Assembly (NCBI RefSeq): GCF_000340215.1
Contig: NW_006921534.1
Location: forward strand, 5,009,847 to 5,073,846
Origin: Pseudocercospora fijiensis CIRAD86
Lineage: Eukaryota > Ascomycota > Dothideomycetes > Mycosphaerellales > Mycosphaerellaceae
Direction: 5' to 3'
Length of the DNA: 64,000 nucleotides
Shown: positions 11,233-23,775 of the stretch, piece after piece
How positions within the stretch are numbered: position 1 is the stretch's first letter
Layout of the letters: each line of letters opens with the position of its first letter
The notes under the pieces: generated by a model
The model's input: only the letters and a program-made list of their open reading frames with translations
The model's database searches: none
What the model was told of the DNA's origin: nothing
Translations under genes and position numbers: made by a program

Positions 11233-12424
11233 ATGTTGCTTCCCTTTCGCGCTCGGAGACTGGACTTGCGGTCATGCAGAGCATTGCACTCCCCAGGCCA
11301 GATACCTTCTCTCAGCGCAGCCAGGAAAGCACATGATCCGCTTCGCATTCTTTTCTGTGGCGCCGACGACTTCAGTAGCCATTCACTTCGAGCTTTGCAC
11401 GAGCTCACGGAGAAGCACCCAGAGACGGTGGCGTCAATCGACGTTGTCTGCAGACCGGACAAGCGAACAGGCAGGGGTCTCAAGCATACTCGACAAGGTC
11501 TTGATATCGCGTTTGCTAGATAGAACAAAAGCTGAGAGATTTATAGTACCAATCAAGGCCACTGCACAGTCTTTCAACTTACCTATCCATCACCTTGACA
11601 CCTTCACCGGCTGGAGCCCCCCTTCTCCCATTGACCTGATTGTTGCTGTCTCGTTTGGCCTGCTGGTTCCAGGTCGGCTCTTGAGGAACGCCAGGTATGG
11701 CGGTCTCAATGTACATCCTTCGCTGCTTCCGGACTTGCGTGGACCATCTCCATTGCAGTACGCACTCATGCTGAGAAGGAACAAGACTGGCGTGTCGCTG
11801 CAGACTATGCATCCTACCAAATTTGACCATGGTATAATTCTGGCGCAAGATGAATACCATATACCAGCAGACTGCACGCTCGAACACCTTGCTTCCACCC
11901 TGGGCCAAAAAGGCGCTGTCCTTCTTCGCTCAGCAATCGAGACTGCTGCGTTTGTGGATACAGAACCGGCTGGAATCATCAATGCTGCAGGCTCTGAGCA
12001 GATTGACCACGCCCCCAAGATTACCAAGGAAGATTCTCACATTGATTGGGGGACCTGGGCTGCTGACAAAGTAATTCGGTACGGTCGAGTTTTCGATCTC
12101 TGGGATGAGACGCTCCATCAGGCTTGCTTCGCTGGTAAATCTGCTCGGGTCAAATATCATGGTCCTTGGAGAGTCATTGAAGATTCTGCATCGGTCTCGC
12201 TAATTCACGCAGGCTCTGCGTCTGGGCCTGGCCAGCCCATCGCATTCCGTCAACATGGACGGAAGGAGACAAATCTGGCAATATTGACTGCTGATGGCAA
12301 GCTAGTTGTTCCGTCATCAGCTTCGATCGAGGGAAGGAAGGAGGGTGGAGGCATCCAGGCGCTGACACAGGCGCTGAGTCGATCAGAGCGTGTCCACACC
12401 TCTGGCGAAGCTGAGACAACATGA
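11233..12424 (+). CDS. FMT1: Mitochondrial methionyl-tRNA formyltransferase
   Basis: Formylates initiator Met-tRNA in mitochondria using 10-formyl-THF. Exon 1 is 11233-11497, exon 2 is 11547-12424, with a 49-nt intron (GTCTTG...TTATAG) whose junction restores HTRQ-VPIKAT; 380 residues. The N-terminus is rich in Arg (MLLPFRARRLDLRSCRALHS), consistent with a presequence. LRILFCGADDFS starts the Rossmann-like core. NVHPSLLPDLRGPSPLQYAL carries the Asn and His of the N-H-D catalytic set. FDHGIILAQDEY carries the Asp. A C-terminal OB-like domain follows. The downstream frame reads open into the intron from upstream, but homology supports the spliced model. Confidence 0.9.
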
Positions 12425-12781
12425 ACGTTGATTACGAGCCTTTCTCTAACCGCAAGACGATATGTGGAGAGTCGCTGGCTTTCAAATGACCCGGTCTGCT
12501 TCACTCGCTCGAGTATGTCGACTCTGCATCGCGGCTCCGTTACTAGTAGAGCTTACTTGGAGCCGAAGCTCAGATTACATCGCATGCTCAAGGGTCTAAA
12601 ACGAGGACACATGAAAGTGAGGGCTTCGCGTCTGTAGGACCCTACTGTACAGACCATCACGATGCGTACAAAAAGAATCTTCAAAATCGACTTGCATCAT
12701 TACACTTACACCAACATCATCCACCAGCAACAGCTTTCGGCATCCAACCTATGATACTCGAAGCGAAGCGATACCGAAGCC
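12425..12781. other. Intergenic
   Basis: Short tandem-oriented spacer; nothing recognisable. Confidence 0.5.
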
Positions 12782-14237
12782 ATGACGACCAAATTTGAGC
12801 TTAGCGGCCCAAGTGCTCCCGCTGTTACACCGGCATATCAGAAGTTGCTCGACGACATCGAGTCCTTCCTTAGTCCCTATCGCCATACACTCTCGAAGCC
12901 AGACCTTCCTCTTGAGCAGCTTGTCGTGGTCGCTGTTTGCTTCAATCCCGATCGCGCCGGCACTTGTGCGCTCAAGTGGCTCGTTTCTAACTTCAGATAC
13001 TTTCAGGACCTTGTCAATTCCGACTTCTGCGGAGTCACTCTGCCGAGCAGCAGCCAAAATTTCCGCAAGGAGTTCTTCAATGCTATATACAAGCTGGACG
13101 TGCCAATCACAGTCAGTGAATTCAAGCAAGGACATGCTAGAGAGAAGCTGAAACTCGTGGTCGACGCTGATGAGGCACGTCTGTTTCTTGGGCTCAATGG
13201 GAGAGACTCCACAACATCGTTCCGATTCATGGCTCTTCCGCCCGAAATCAGAAACACGATCTACGAAATGGCATTCACTCCCGCCCTGTTCAATCAACAT
13301 TAGCGATGACTACATGTCCAGCAGTCGCGTTCACGCGCTTACGAAAAACAATATCATGACCTTCCCACTGCTGAATTGGTTTTGGACGCCAGCCGACCTC
13401 CCGCACGGTCAGGAGAAGCAGACCTGGGAGGGCCGAACTTTGAGTGAATATCTCGATATGTTCCGCACCAGCAAACAGGTAAGTCCAAGCCCATTTTGAA
13501 AGACCAAGAAATGGCTCACTGGCGATCGAATTTCAGTTCTATGCAGAGGCCATGCCCATCTTTTACTCTACGAACACATTCGTCGCACACGACAACGGAG
13601 AGCTCAACGATTTAATGAAAAAGACGCCCGAGCATCGCCGAAAGCATTTCCAGCAGGTGGTCTTCATGTTGCACCCAAAAGATGTGGACATAGGAGCACG
13701 TATCCACTCTATTCGCAATCTCACCAAGGACTACTCTGGGCTCAAGGCACTGCAGGGTATTGCCGATCTGAGGAGTCTTGACATTGTCATGTGGGAAGAG
13801 GAATGGATGGCGGTTCGAAAGACCACAAAAAATCAGGCCTTGAAGTACACAGACATCCTCAAGATCCCGCCAATGCCGCTTCTCGAGCAGTTTCGAGGTA
13901 AGTCACAGGTCAACTCAATCTCAGAAGCGATTCCAGCGATGATTATTCTCTGCTTTTCGAGAACAAGCCAGCGAATCTGCACGCTCGAGACTGAGAACGG
14001 TGGAAGACATGACAAGGGCTAATGAAATCAGGTCTGACCAAAGTCACGTTTCACGGGAATTGCGACAATGTCAAGGCGCACCTCCAACCCTTGATGACAC
14101 TGCCGAGAGTGCAGGAAGTGGAGGATTCTGGCAACGCCAAGCCAGTCAAGGCTCCCAAGAAGCGCAAAGCCAAGTCCGAGGGCACAGAGAGTCGCACAAA
14201 GAAGAGAGTCAAGAAGGCTCAAGACCCAACTCTTTGA
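12782..14237 (+). pseudogene. 2EXR/F-box-like domain protein with a +1 frameshift
   Basis: The sequence SFRFMALPPEIRNTIYEMAF (near residues 150-170) is the hallmark of fungal 2EXR/F-box-like proteins. These are a large expanded family in filamentous ascomycetes without defined function. Exons 12782-13478, 13537-13897 and 14032-14237 have good GT-AG junctions. Around 13280-13300, however, the frame must move by one base to reach the downstream SRVHALTKNNIMTFPLLNWF. The CCCGCCC stretch there is a likely site. No intron of reasonable size fits. Later parts are FYAEAMPIFYSTNTF, expected after the domain, and a Lys-rich tail (PKKRKAKSEG...KKRVKKAQ), a likely nuclear signal. It is either a recent pseudogene or a sequence error. 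Confidence 0.65.
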
Positions 14238-15369
14238 CCAGAACGGACCCGTAGAATTGGAGGACGCGAGCTGCGCAGTTCAGGCATGTGTTTTCCGGTG
14301 GTCTGCTATTGCTTGCATACGAGTCTTTCCTTGACAAAAGTACAGCTATATCCTTTGATCGCACTTTGCCGTAAACATGAGCAAGGACCTCGGAGAGCTG
14401 GGCTAGCACCAAATTTCTGGCATGACTTACACCCACAGAGTCTGATGCTAAATCTGGCGTTTCATAAACTACAGCATGACACAAGAGAGAAGTCAGCAGG
14501 CAAGGGTGCTTATGTGGCCCTGAAGCTGGGGGGATCATATTTGCCATTTGAGCAGCTCTCATCTGAAAGAAAATAATCGAAACCGAATCATTTACTCTTC
14601 GATCATTTCAGTTTCCTCCCTTTGTGCTGAATAGATGCCACCGAAAATTCACATTATAGCCAGAGTCGTATCTACCTACACACCTCTAAGCCCAGTCCTG
14701 CGTCACATTCGAGAGGTTCCCGATTCTAGTCATAAAAATGAATACTATTGACGGACGACTGAGTGGCATTGGCCAGGGCAAGTATCAACCCGATGTCACC
14801 ATAATTCCACATGTCCGTTCTAACAACAGGCAAGAAGAAGGCATCGCATGTTTGCGAGACAAAACCAGTCTCATCTTTATATGTCCTGCGCCAAGTTCCC
14901 ATGCCCGAGGTTCTCAAGGAGGCAAGCTTTGGTTGTACTGGCTTGAGCAAGGAATTCCAGTACTCTGCGATTCAATTGATCGATGGCTTGCCTCGGCATG
15001 TGCAGGAGTTGCTGGCGAAGAGCCATGAGCGCTTGCCACATCCTCATTAGGGTGCACAGGGTGGGAAGACATGTTGCCAAGATGGCGTGCGCGATCCGCC
15101 CACAGCCATCGGAGCAGAGGATGTGATTGTATAGCTGAGCTGAGCTCAAAGCTAAATCTAGGCGCGCAGCTGAGAAGGCTTATTGGGACTTCGAAACTCT
15201 GCATTGATTTCTGCGGCCACCATAGGCAAGCTGCGGAGCTGAAATGATCTAGACCATCATCAGGCGACTGGGGTATACGAGAAAACCACCTGCTCCAACA
15301 TGTTCGATTTTGCTTCCGTTCACTCGTAAAACTCTTTTCCGCGACTTGCGTACTATGCTCTGGCTTTCT
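14238..15369. other. Intergenic between convergent genes
   Basis: Frames are short, overlapping and without family resemblance; no RNA gene recognised. Confidence 0.5.
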
Positions 15370-17079
15370 TCATATCGTAGCAACGTTCGCTCGTCTACGA
15401 TCAGCCTGGCTAGCCTTGCGACCAATGCCAACCATTGCGATCATCTCGCGCCAGAAGCCAGTCGGTGGCTCGATGAAAGTAGCCTCGTAGGCATCGATGG
15501 TTGGGCGTTCCCAGACGAGGTCGACTTCATGTGGCTTAATGAAGCTGGTGCGCTTGATGACCTTCCAGGAGACGAAGAGAATTGGAGCGAGAATCAACAT
15601 GGCGTAGTAAATGAACCAGTTCTCGGTGCTCCATGGCTTGTAGCTGCTGTATCCGTAGCAAGTGACGATCATGATCATCCAAACAAGACCGATGTAGGCA
15701 CAGTATGGCTGGAACCAACCGCAGTAGGGGAAGGTCTTGCGATCAACGCCTTGAACCTTGCAGGCGCGGTGAAAGAAGATGTATGTAACGCACATGCTGA
15801 TGAAGTTGATCACACCACCGGCAGTGACGAGGTTGATGAGCCAGTTCAGGACCTTGGCGGAGCCGTTGCTGACCTGAAGGAAGGACAAGCAAGGGAAGAT
15901 CATGGTAATGGCAAAGCAGAAGATCGGAATACCGCTCTTGGTGCAGTAGCGAAGGATCTTTGGTGCACGGCCGTCCAGAGCCAATCCGTAGAGCGAACGA
16001 GTAGCGCAGTAGGTGTAAGTATTGCCTGCAGAGAAGATGGATGTGCACAACAGAGCGCTGACCACGTGTGGCAACCCAGTAATTCCAAGGTTGTTCATGG
16101 CAATGACATATGGCGATGCGGAGGCAGTCCCGCTGCCGCCGGAGGTTCCGGTGACGATAGCCGTAAGAACTGGGTCGTTGTGGGCGATGACGATACCAGC
16201 AGCGAGGGCACCTCCAATGAAGAAGATGGCGAATCGCCAGTAAACGGTCTTGAACGCATTCTTGATGTAGATACGTGGTCGCTTGGCCTCAGCAGCCACC
16301 ATCGAGATGTATTCAGGTCCGACGACACAGAAAGACGCCGACCAGAGAGCAGCGAGGAAACCCTCGAAGCGGCCGAGAGAGCCGGTGGATCTGTATTCGG
16401 CGAATGCTCCAGGATTGTTCCAATAGCGGAAGCCGTAACGATCACCCTTCGGATTACCGCCCACCATGGTGATGAAGGTAAAGGCAAAGAGGAGGAAGAT
16501 CAGAATGACTTTGCCACCGCTGAGCCAGAACTCGGCTTCCCCGTATGCCTTGACAGCGAGAACGTTGATTAGACCGTAGAGGACAATACATGCTATCGGG
16601 ACCGCCCACGATGGGATATCGTCGCTCCAGAAGCCCAGGACAGTCGTAAGTGCAGTAATTTCGAAGGGGATGACCAATGCCTCGTACAGGAAAAAGTTCC
16701 AGCCAGACATGAAACCGAAGGCTTCGTCGACGAAATGACCAGCGAGACGGACGAATCCACCAGAGACAGGAAACAGGGTAATCATCTCAGCAGTGCCATT
16801 GTTGACAAGTGCCAAGAAGCAGGCGTAGATAGCATAGGCGAGGAACAAGCTAGCCGGACCAGCGCGGTAGAGAGCGCTACCGATACTGACGAAGAGTGCA
16901 TTTCCTATACTGCCACCGATGGCGATAAGCTGGATCTGGCGGTTACCGAGACGTCGATGAAGCTGATCGGTGTTTTCTGCGACCTCGCCATATTGTGTTG
17001 TGACGATGGCATGGAGGTCGTCGTGTGAGGCCTTGACCTCATAGAAGGGGCCCTTATCTTCTTTCTCGTAGTCGGACAT
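15370..17079 (-). CDS. Amino acid permease (YAT/APC family)
   Basis: Plasma-membrane proton-coupled amino acid transporter, 569 residues, uninterrupted. The hydrophilic N-terminus leads into LHRRLGNRQIQLIAIGGSIG, the first membrane segment with the family GGSIGNALF motif. About twelve hydrophobic segments follow. Other family marks are VSGGFVRLAGHFVDEAFGF in segment 3, EYISMVAAEAKRPR after segment 6, and a cytosolic C-terminal tail. It resembles the Agp2 and Dip5 type permeases; substrate is not decidable. I chose ATG 17079 (MSDYEKEDKG) over the more upstream in-frame start because family proteins begin near an acidic stretch like this. A TATA-like run lies at 17136-17145. Confidence 0.9.
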   Translation of the reverse strand: MSDYEKEDKGPFYEVKASHDDLHAIVTTQYGEVAENTDQLHRRLGNRQIQLIAIGGSIGNALFVSIGSALYRAGPASLFLAYAIYACFLALVNNGTAEMITLFPVSGGFVRLAGHFVDEAFGFMSGWNFFLYEALVIPFEITALTTVLGFWSDDIPSWAVPIACIVLYGLINVLAVKAYGEAEFWLSGGKVILIFLLFAFTFITMVGGNPKGDRYGFRYWNNPGAFAEYRSTGSLGRFEGFLAALWSASFCVVGPEYISMVAAEAKRPRIYIKNAFKTVYWRFAIFFIGGALAAGIVIAHNDPVLTAIVTGTSGGSGTASASPYVIAMNNLGITGLPHVVSALLCTSIFSAGNTYTYCATRSLYGLALDGRAPKILRYCTKSGIPIFCFAITMIFPCLSFLQVSNGSAKVLNWLINLVTAGGVINFISMCVTYIFFHRACKVQGVDRKTFPYCGWFQPYCAYIGLVWMIMIVTCYGYSSYKPWSTENWFIYYAMLILAPILFVSWKVIKRTSFIKPHEVDLVWERPTIDAYEATFIEPPTGFWREMIAMVGIGRKASQADRRRANVATI

Positions 17080-18275
17080 GGGTATGTGAGATGACAGGTG
17101 AACTACAAACCAGTTGTACGAGGGAGACACAGACTATATAAAAGCCTTCTTTGCCTTCCAAAATCTCACACGCGACCAGGTACTCGCGCCGCCGCCGCGC
17201 AATAATGAGATACACATTGGCGAGGTTACAGCGGCCTAGACATGCAAACCATGGGCTAGATCCCCTGATGAGGTTGATGGCGTTGCGCTTGGCAAAAGAA
17301 GTGAGGTCGAATGAGCGGCAGCTAGTGGCCGCCAGAGCGAAAGCAGGACGACTAACGGGCTGGCCGACGAGTCTTCGGAATGTGAGCTATGCGATCTCCG
17401 TATCGTAGTGCAATAATCTCTTCGCGGGGGAGCCTGCGACCGCGAGATCTGTTGTACTTTTGTACGAGCGGTAGTTCTCGTTGTCACTAACTTTCCCCAG
17501 GTTTACGGGAAAGCATATAATAGCACGAGGCGACCAGGATGGGCTCTGGGGTCGCAGAATAACTTCACATGGGCCTGTGAGTTAGGCCAAAATGTAGCCG
17601 ACTGGTGGCTGGCACCTGACATACTTCCACTTCCGGCCCAAGATAGCGTAAGACTTAATCGCACGCACGCAGCAAGATGAGATGTGGCAAGGAGAGGGTC
17701 CAGATCGAGGAAGCGGCCATCGGACTATCGTTGAGAGACAAGCGGCTCGTCGAGGATACAGCTTTCGGCGGATAGCTGGAGAGACTGGTAGTAAGCTTCA
17801 CCTGTACACAAACGTTAGGTGGAATACACAAGTAGGACAGCAGCGATCGTTCCGAAAAGCACTCGGAGCGTTTGGAACATATCTTCACCATCATATGAAG
17901 CATGGCAGACCTCCGCTATCAACAACTGGACATTGCGGCCGTTGGACAGCACCTGGCAGGGAGCATGGTCTTGTCTGACAAGATAGCTGGGCTGTGGCCG
18001 ATAGGCCATGACGCTTGATAAGTAATGGTATCGCCGACCTCATACCCCACCTTTGCATTGACCCTTCACCCTCGCAAAGTTCGTCAAAGACCCTTGGACT
18101 GCGTTTTCCAAACCTCCACCCATGTAGAGAGGGCCGATTCAGCCAAGACTTCCTCCTTCGCCCTAGGGCAACATGTCTGCCTTTGACATAAGACCAGTGT
18201 AAGGATATCCAAGCCGTAGAGGAATGGCGAGTTGAGCGACCATTGACGCGACTTCTCTTTCCGGAGATCCTGATG
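17080..18275. other. Intergenic, promoter of the permease and 3' flank of the MFS gene
   Basis: ACTATATAAAAG near 17134 lies about 55 bp upstream of the permease ATG and may supply its TATA box. No further gene is supported. Confidence 0.5.
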
Positions 18276-20091
18276 TCAATACACGTATCGGAACGTCTTC
18301 TTCCTCTCTATGTCGGTCAAATTCGCCCAGACCTCAGACATGCAAGCCTCGTCGAATGCTGGATGGTCCTCCGACTCTTCTACCTTCGGCTTGCCGTACA
18401 CACGGTCTCTGTGGCGATTTGCTAGCAGATAGTACAAGGCCAACACGCATACCAGAACCAGGCATCCAGATTTCGATACGACAATTGAGTGCTTGGCAAA
18501 GTAGTAACCTGGCGCATCCTTTTTCTGCACTGCGTACGGGCCGGCGATTGTTCCAAGTGTGGATGCCGCGCTCAAAAGGGTTATCGCAATCGGTCGCTTC
18601 GTGTGGCCCGCCACGTTCGCTGCCATCCATTGAACCTTGATGCCCACTGTCGAGGCAGAGAAAGCGAAAAGAAAGATCCCAGCCAAGTGAGCAGCGTGAT
18701 TGTGACGAGCTGGAAACGCGATGAGGCAAGCGCCTATGAAAGCGACCGCGTAGGCCAGAGCGATCATCAACCAGCGCCGAAGATAGCCCTTGTGCACCAC
18801 CCAAGCCGCGAATAAACATCCAACAATGTTCATGCCGCCACCGGGAGCGTTGAGCAATGTTGATTGTTTACGAGAATAACCAAAGCTGCGGATCAAGGTC
18901 GAGCTATAGGTGGACATGATGCCCCCGCCAAAACCAGTCAAAAGCACTGCTAGCATCAACAACCAGATTTGAGGATCGATCAGGACTCCCATCATCTGCT
19001 TGGGTTTGATACGCTGGCTGCTGACTCCAGTAGCATTCGATGAGATGTGCCGAAGAAGGGCAACCTTCTCTGCTCGATTCAAGAACCGAGCTTTCACGGC
19101 CGAGTCGGGAAGACAGGCTATCGCCCAGCAGCTGACGACTATGGTCGATAGACCAAGGACAAGGTACATGATCTCTGGAGACTGGTCAGTAATTTCGCCG
19201 ATTCGGGTGAGGAGTACACTAACGCCACGAATATAACCCAGTTGTGTCGAGAGATTGGAACCCATACGATATGAAAGCGCCACATATCTGAGCAAAGCCG
19301 ATGGAGCAAAACCATATTTGAAACCGCAAGACTTGTTCATCTTTGCGGTAGAATTGGCTGGTAATGAGCGCCAATGTCGGGGTAAATAAGCAGTCGGTTA
19401 CGCCCATTATGATTCGTATTGCGAGCAGTTGCTGATACTTGCTCACAGCTGATGTGCAGGTGACAAGAATCCCCCACAAAAGCATGGTCCCACCCAAAGA
19501 CTTGCCTAGAGCGAACTTGTTCAAGTATATGCCTACGAAAGTGGCGGCTGCGATATGGACCCACTAAAAGCAATGGGTATAAGGGTTAGCAATGTTTCTG
19601 ACAATGCTTGCTCTGAAGCACAGTGGTGAGACAGTGCTGGCATCTCTGACACGACTGCCTCAGTCGCACACACTCCGCTGGAGTCGTGCCTTATCCACAA
19701 AGGTATACTTACATGTACGGAAGAGGCGATGTTGTTCAATTGCTGTCCTTTGAGGTTGAGGTCCTCTGGAAGTCCTACGCATCGTCAGCGCCTGTTTGGT
19801 TAGCCCCTCAGAGCTACTTTGTCGCGACACTGAGGACTTACCCATAATGATGGCATAGTTGAGTAGATGCCCGTCAAGAGCTTGCACGAAGCGAATACAA
19901 AAGCACAGCGGGAGCAGATGTTTATCGATCTTGCGGCGAAGGCGCTCGAGGTCGACATCGTTGCTGTCGAGCGCTGCATTATCTCGCAAGAAGATGTAGG
20001 CATCGTCCAGGCCATTGATGTTAATGGGTTGGGTTGGCTCTTCCAACGCAACGCTGGCCTGAGGCAGCTTCTCAGTTGAGCTCGTGTTCAT
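18276..20091 (-). CDS. MFS anion:cation symporter of the Dal5/allantoate permease type
   Basis: Minus-strand exons are 19842-20091, 19713-19774, 19224-19563 and 18276-19174, phases consistent, product 516 residues. Splices restore NYAIIMG-LPEDLNLKGQQLNN, SSVH-WVHIAAATFVGIY and GLYSW-QIMYLVLG. The N-terminal helix line KIDKHLLPLCFCIRFVQALD matches the Dal5 family start (KxDxxLLPL...). LAIRIIMGVTDCLFTP is the segment 4 motif (RxxLGxxEAxxxP); here the usual Glu is Asp (VTD). The C-terminus shows segments 7-12 (APGGGMNIVG, TKRPIAITLLSAASTLGTIA). Family substrates include allantoate, nicotinate, biotin and vitamins; the substrate here is unknown. Two HGATAR words near 20285 and 20333 could bind GATA nitrogen regulators, only a weak hint. 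Confidence 0.87.
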
Positions 20092-22600
20092 CCTTGGGGA
20101 ATGGTCTGAAAGGCGCCCAGCAACGATTATATCCAAGGTCATCAAGCAATGTGGATGCCCGGAACTGCTCTACTTTGGAACGAGGGGAACTTCGTCGAAG
20201 TGTATCTCCATCGACATCGCTCACAACCATGGCGTTGTAAGCTACTAAGCTTTAATGACATCGCCAAGGCCTGCCCATCTTCTACCGATAGTTTCACCAC
20301 CGAAGCAGTTTCGACTTCAGGCCGGCCCGGCTGATAGCGGAACTTTCGCTGCCGGTAAGGAGAAAGTGTTGTGGATGCTTGAACCTGAGCTTCGCATGCT
20401 TTGACTTCATGAGTTGAGTTCGTTGGAGATGGCAGCTGGCCACCAACACGCGGCCGCAGTTTCAGCGCAGAAAGAAAAGTTCTCGCAGATGGCCAAAGGG
20501 GAGCTGCCGATGCCATGTACTGCAGCCGTGCGATGACAAGCGCAGATCGAAGAGTTAGAGAATGATTATTAAGAGGTGTTCAATGACCGCGATATGATAC
20601 TCCCATTCCACGGGGTTTTGCATATAAGGAGGACAGAACGCCTGCGTATATTTGATTACTAACAAGCTTTGGTGGGGACATCTTGAAATCCGGGGGCACT
20701 TGTTCATCTACCTACTCCTTATATCCGGGGTTGCGTCAGCCCACTTCACCCCTCGCGTTTATGGTTCTGCCAATCTGCGTGTGGACGGACTCCTCGCACC
20801 CAAAAGTCAATCCAGTCATGGTTTTCCATGTTTTCTTCCAAAGTGCAGCAATAGTTCGTCGGCGCTTTCGAGGGTCAACCAAGTAGTTGTATTGCCCGCC
20901 TCATCTTTGGACACTTACCTATGGGCTTCTTAACAGTACCTTGTACCTCCGTTCCACCAAGCGGCACTGCGGCCGCAGCGCAATACGAATCTGCGATATT
21001 ACTTTCAAGCATGCAGCAGTTGGCCAGCGATGTCGCCTGTATGTTGACCATCTACACGACGCTAAAGGACACGTGGAACACCACGTCTCAGCTCACACAT
21101 CAGGACTTTGCTCACACTGCTGAGTCCAGCGCAGGCTCGTACTGACGGAGTCGGCTCCTGATACAGGTGAGCAAGTACAACACAGAGCAAGGCGAGTTGG
21201 AGGATCATGTCGCATTACCGCAGACAGAGGAAGTGATTTTCGAACGCGATAAAGAGGCGTTCATGACTTACGCTGATGCTTTCGCAAGCGTGCGCCGGTA
21301 GAAATTATGGATCGAAGCTATATAGATTGCGTTCATCAGATACCGTCGTAGGCAAATTGTTGCATCAAAGAACGTCGCGAACCCCTCCAGTGAAGGAAAA
21401 GGCTCGACGACGGATTCAGTGCTTGACTCTATTGCTTTCATCATCACCTGAACGCCGTCCGCAAAGGACAAGAATGAACGAGCTCGGCTGCTTCGACACA
21501 GCAATGGCATGAGAACCTGCCCATCCAACGAGCCCAAAAAGTGTGGAACCTCTCGCATCAAGAATAAGCCCCATCGAGTTACTCACAATCCAGCACCAGT
21601 CCAAGAAGAGTTTCAGAGGAAAGGTGCAAGACGCGAGCAATCGCATATCTGTTGACCACGACAATAAGCTCCGCCTCTTGACCTTGAGCCCAACTTGTCC
21701 CGCACCAGTGATCCCCCTATCTCCTCCTGACCTTCGGCGCCAAAGCAGCAAGACCGGCTGACTAGGAAAGCAGACTCATATCCTCGTCTCTCGTTACCGA
21801 GCCGCCGCTCGGAAGCGACGTGTCCCCAGGCCAGGTGCGATCCGAGCGATGACGCTTCCAGACAAGAGTGCAGACGACAGAGGGTGATGAAGGAGGATGG
21901 AGGTGTCGAGGGGATAAGCCGCAAAATGCTTCTGTGGCGGCGCGTTTCCGCTGACTTGCAGCAAGTGCAAGGCGTCCGGGGACTTTCTCCCAAAGCTGTA
22001 TGTACATAGACGAGCACACGAGATGCTGTCGGTGTGTGAGCTTTGATTGCGATTTTTGGAGCGAGAGGTTGCGGAGAGGAAGCCCGAGAAAGATTTCGAG
22101 CCTGTTAAATTCTGGTGGCTGACTAAGCGTGCAGGGAGAGCTAGGCAGAAGAAAGTGGCGGTACACAAAGATGCCTAACAGCAGCCTGCGAACAAGATAT
22201 AATTTGCATGCGAACAGTCGAATTGACCACAGTGATCGTTGGACCCTTCAATTGCTTGTAGTCTTGCTCTTCGAGTTGTGGGCGCAGCGCATGTGAAGCA
22301 TCTGCACAAGGCAAGACTTTTGTCTGAGCTGGAGCTGCGCGTAACCGCGTCTTGAACTTCACCACAAAGAAACATACAGACAAGCATTGCCAGTAGAGGC
22401 GCCGAGTGCATTGTACAAACGGCGGTGCAGCACATAATAGCTGACGCTTTCCTCGTGCAGTGAGTGGTGACGTTCCGCTGATTCATTGCGCCAAATTCAT
22501 ACTGATCAATATGACAGGCGAAGAACCACCACCAACTCCAGTAAAACGACGCGCGCCTCAAAGCACACCGAGTGAGCCCCCGACTTCGACATTGCTCACT
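20092..22600. other. Intergenic, 2.5 kb
   Basis: Several frames of 75-134 codons exist (for example 20142-20516 minus, 20921-21145 plus, 21613-22017 minus). None shows domains, good start context or credible introns. The last 200 bp are the leader of RAE1, including an in-frame upstream ATG at 22511. Confidence 0.5.
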
Positions 22601-23775
22601 ATGTCGGGCGGCATCTTCGGCTCAGGAGGCACGGCCTCATCGGCAGCAGCAAACCCAACTCAAGGCGATGTCAGTAAAGATGTGCAGGTTGGCAACCCAC
22701 CAGAAGACAGCATATCCGATCTCAAGTTCGGCCCCCAGCCAAGTGGAAACAACGACTTCCTATCAGTCGCGTCATGGGACAAGAAAGTGCGGATATATCA
22801 GGTGGATAAGCAAGGCAACACCAACCCTTTTGCGATGATCGAACACGAGGGACCAGTACTGAACACATGTTGGAGTCCGGTAAGTACCTGGAAAGGCGGC
22901 TGTGATGAGCGCATGGATACTCACTGCATATGCAGGACGGCACAAAGGTCTTCAGCGCCGGTACGGACAAGCTGGTCAAGGTTCTCGACCTTGGAGCAGG
23001 CCATACCCAGCCCAATCAAGCAGTTACCGTAGCAGGACATGACCAACCCGTTCGCTGCGTTGAGACCTTCAATCACAACGGCACCCCTATGCTCGTTACG
23101 GGAAGCTGGGACAAGACAATCAAATATTGGGACACCCGTCAACCTGGTCAGCAAGCTGCAGTAACCGTCGATGCGAAAGAGCGCGTTTACACCATGGATG
23201 TTCGGAATGACAGCATGCTTGTGGTTGGAACTGCCGAGCGCTGGATCCACGTTGTCGACCTCAAGAACCCCACTGCATTCTTCAAATCCCTCCAAAGTCC
23301 TCTGAAGTGGCAAACACGGGTGGTCAGCACTTTCACAGATGGCACGGGCTTTGCTATTGGCAGTATCGAAGGGCGATGCGCCATCCAGTACGTTGAAGAC
23401 AAGGACTCCTCAAACAACTTCTCTTTCAAGTGCCATCGCCAGACACCGCCCAATGATAGGAACACTAGCCAGGTCTACGCCGTGAACGCCATCTCTTTCC
23501 ACCCAGTACATGGCACATTTTCGACTGCCGGGAGCGATGGCACTTTCCACTTCTGGGATAAGGACGCCAAGCACAGACTGAAAGGATATCCAGAAGTTGG
23601 CGGAACGATCAGCGCGACCGATTTCAACCGGACAGGTGAGATCTTCGCATACGCAGTCTCCTACGACTGGTCGAAAGGATACGCACACAACAATCCCAAC
23701 TTACCGAACAAAATCATGCTTCATCCGATTGGTCCGGACGAGTGTAAGCCACGCCCGAAGACTACCAAGCGGTAG
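22601..23775 (+). CDS. RAE1: mRNA export WD40 protein Rae1/Gle2
   Basis: Nuclear pore-associated beta-propeller that binds the Nup98/Nup116 GLEBS motif and promotes poly(A) RNA export. Exon 1 is 22601-22879, exon 2 is 22936-23775, joined in phase 0 across a 56-nt intron; 372 residues, close to yeast Gle2 (365). The start MSGGIFGSGG followed by GDVSKDVQVGNPPEDSISDL is the canonical Rae1 N-terminus. WD blades end with ASWDKKVRIY, SAGTDKLVKVLDL and TGSWDKTIKYWDTR. The late DGTFHFWDKDAKHRLKGYP is very characteristic. A longer in-frame start at 22511 (MTGEEPPPTPVKRR) is possible but would be atypical. Confidence 0.95.

Noticed and set aside
15310..16572. 420-codon plus-strand frame
   Set aside because: Exact antisense shadow of the amino acid permease.
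20921..21298. Possible two-exon small protein
   Set aside because: The only junction joining the frames would need an intron of 28 nt; no homology signal.
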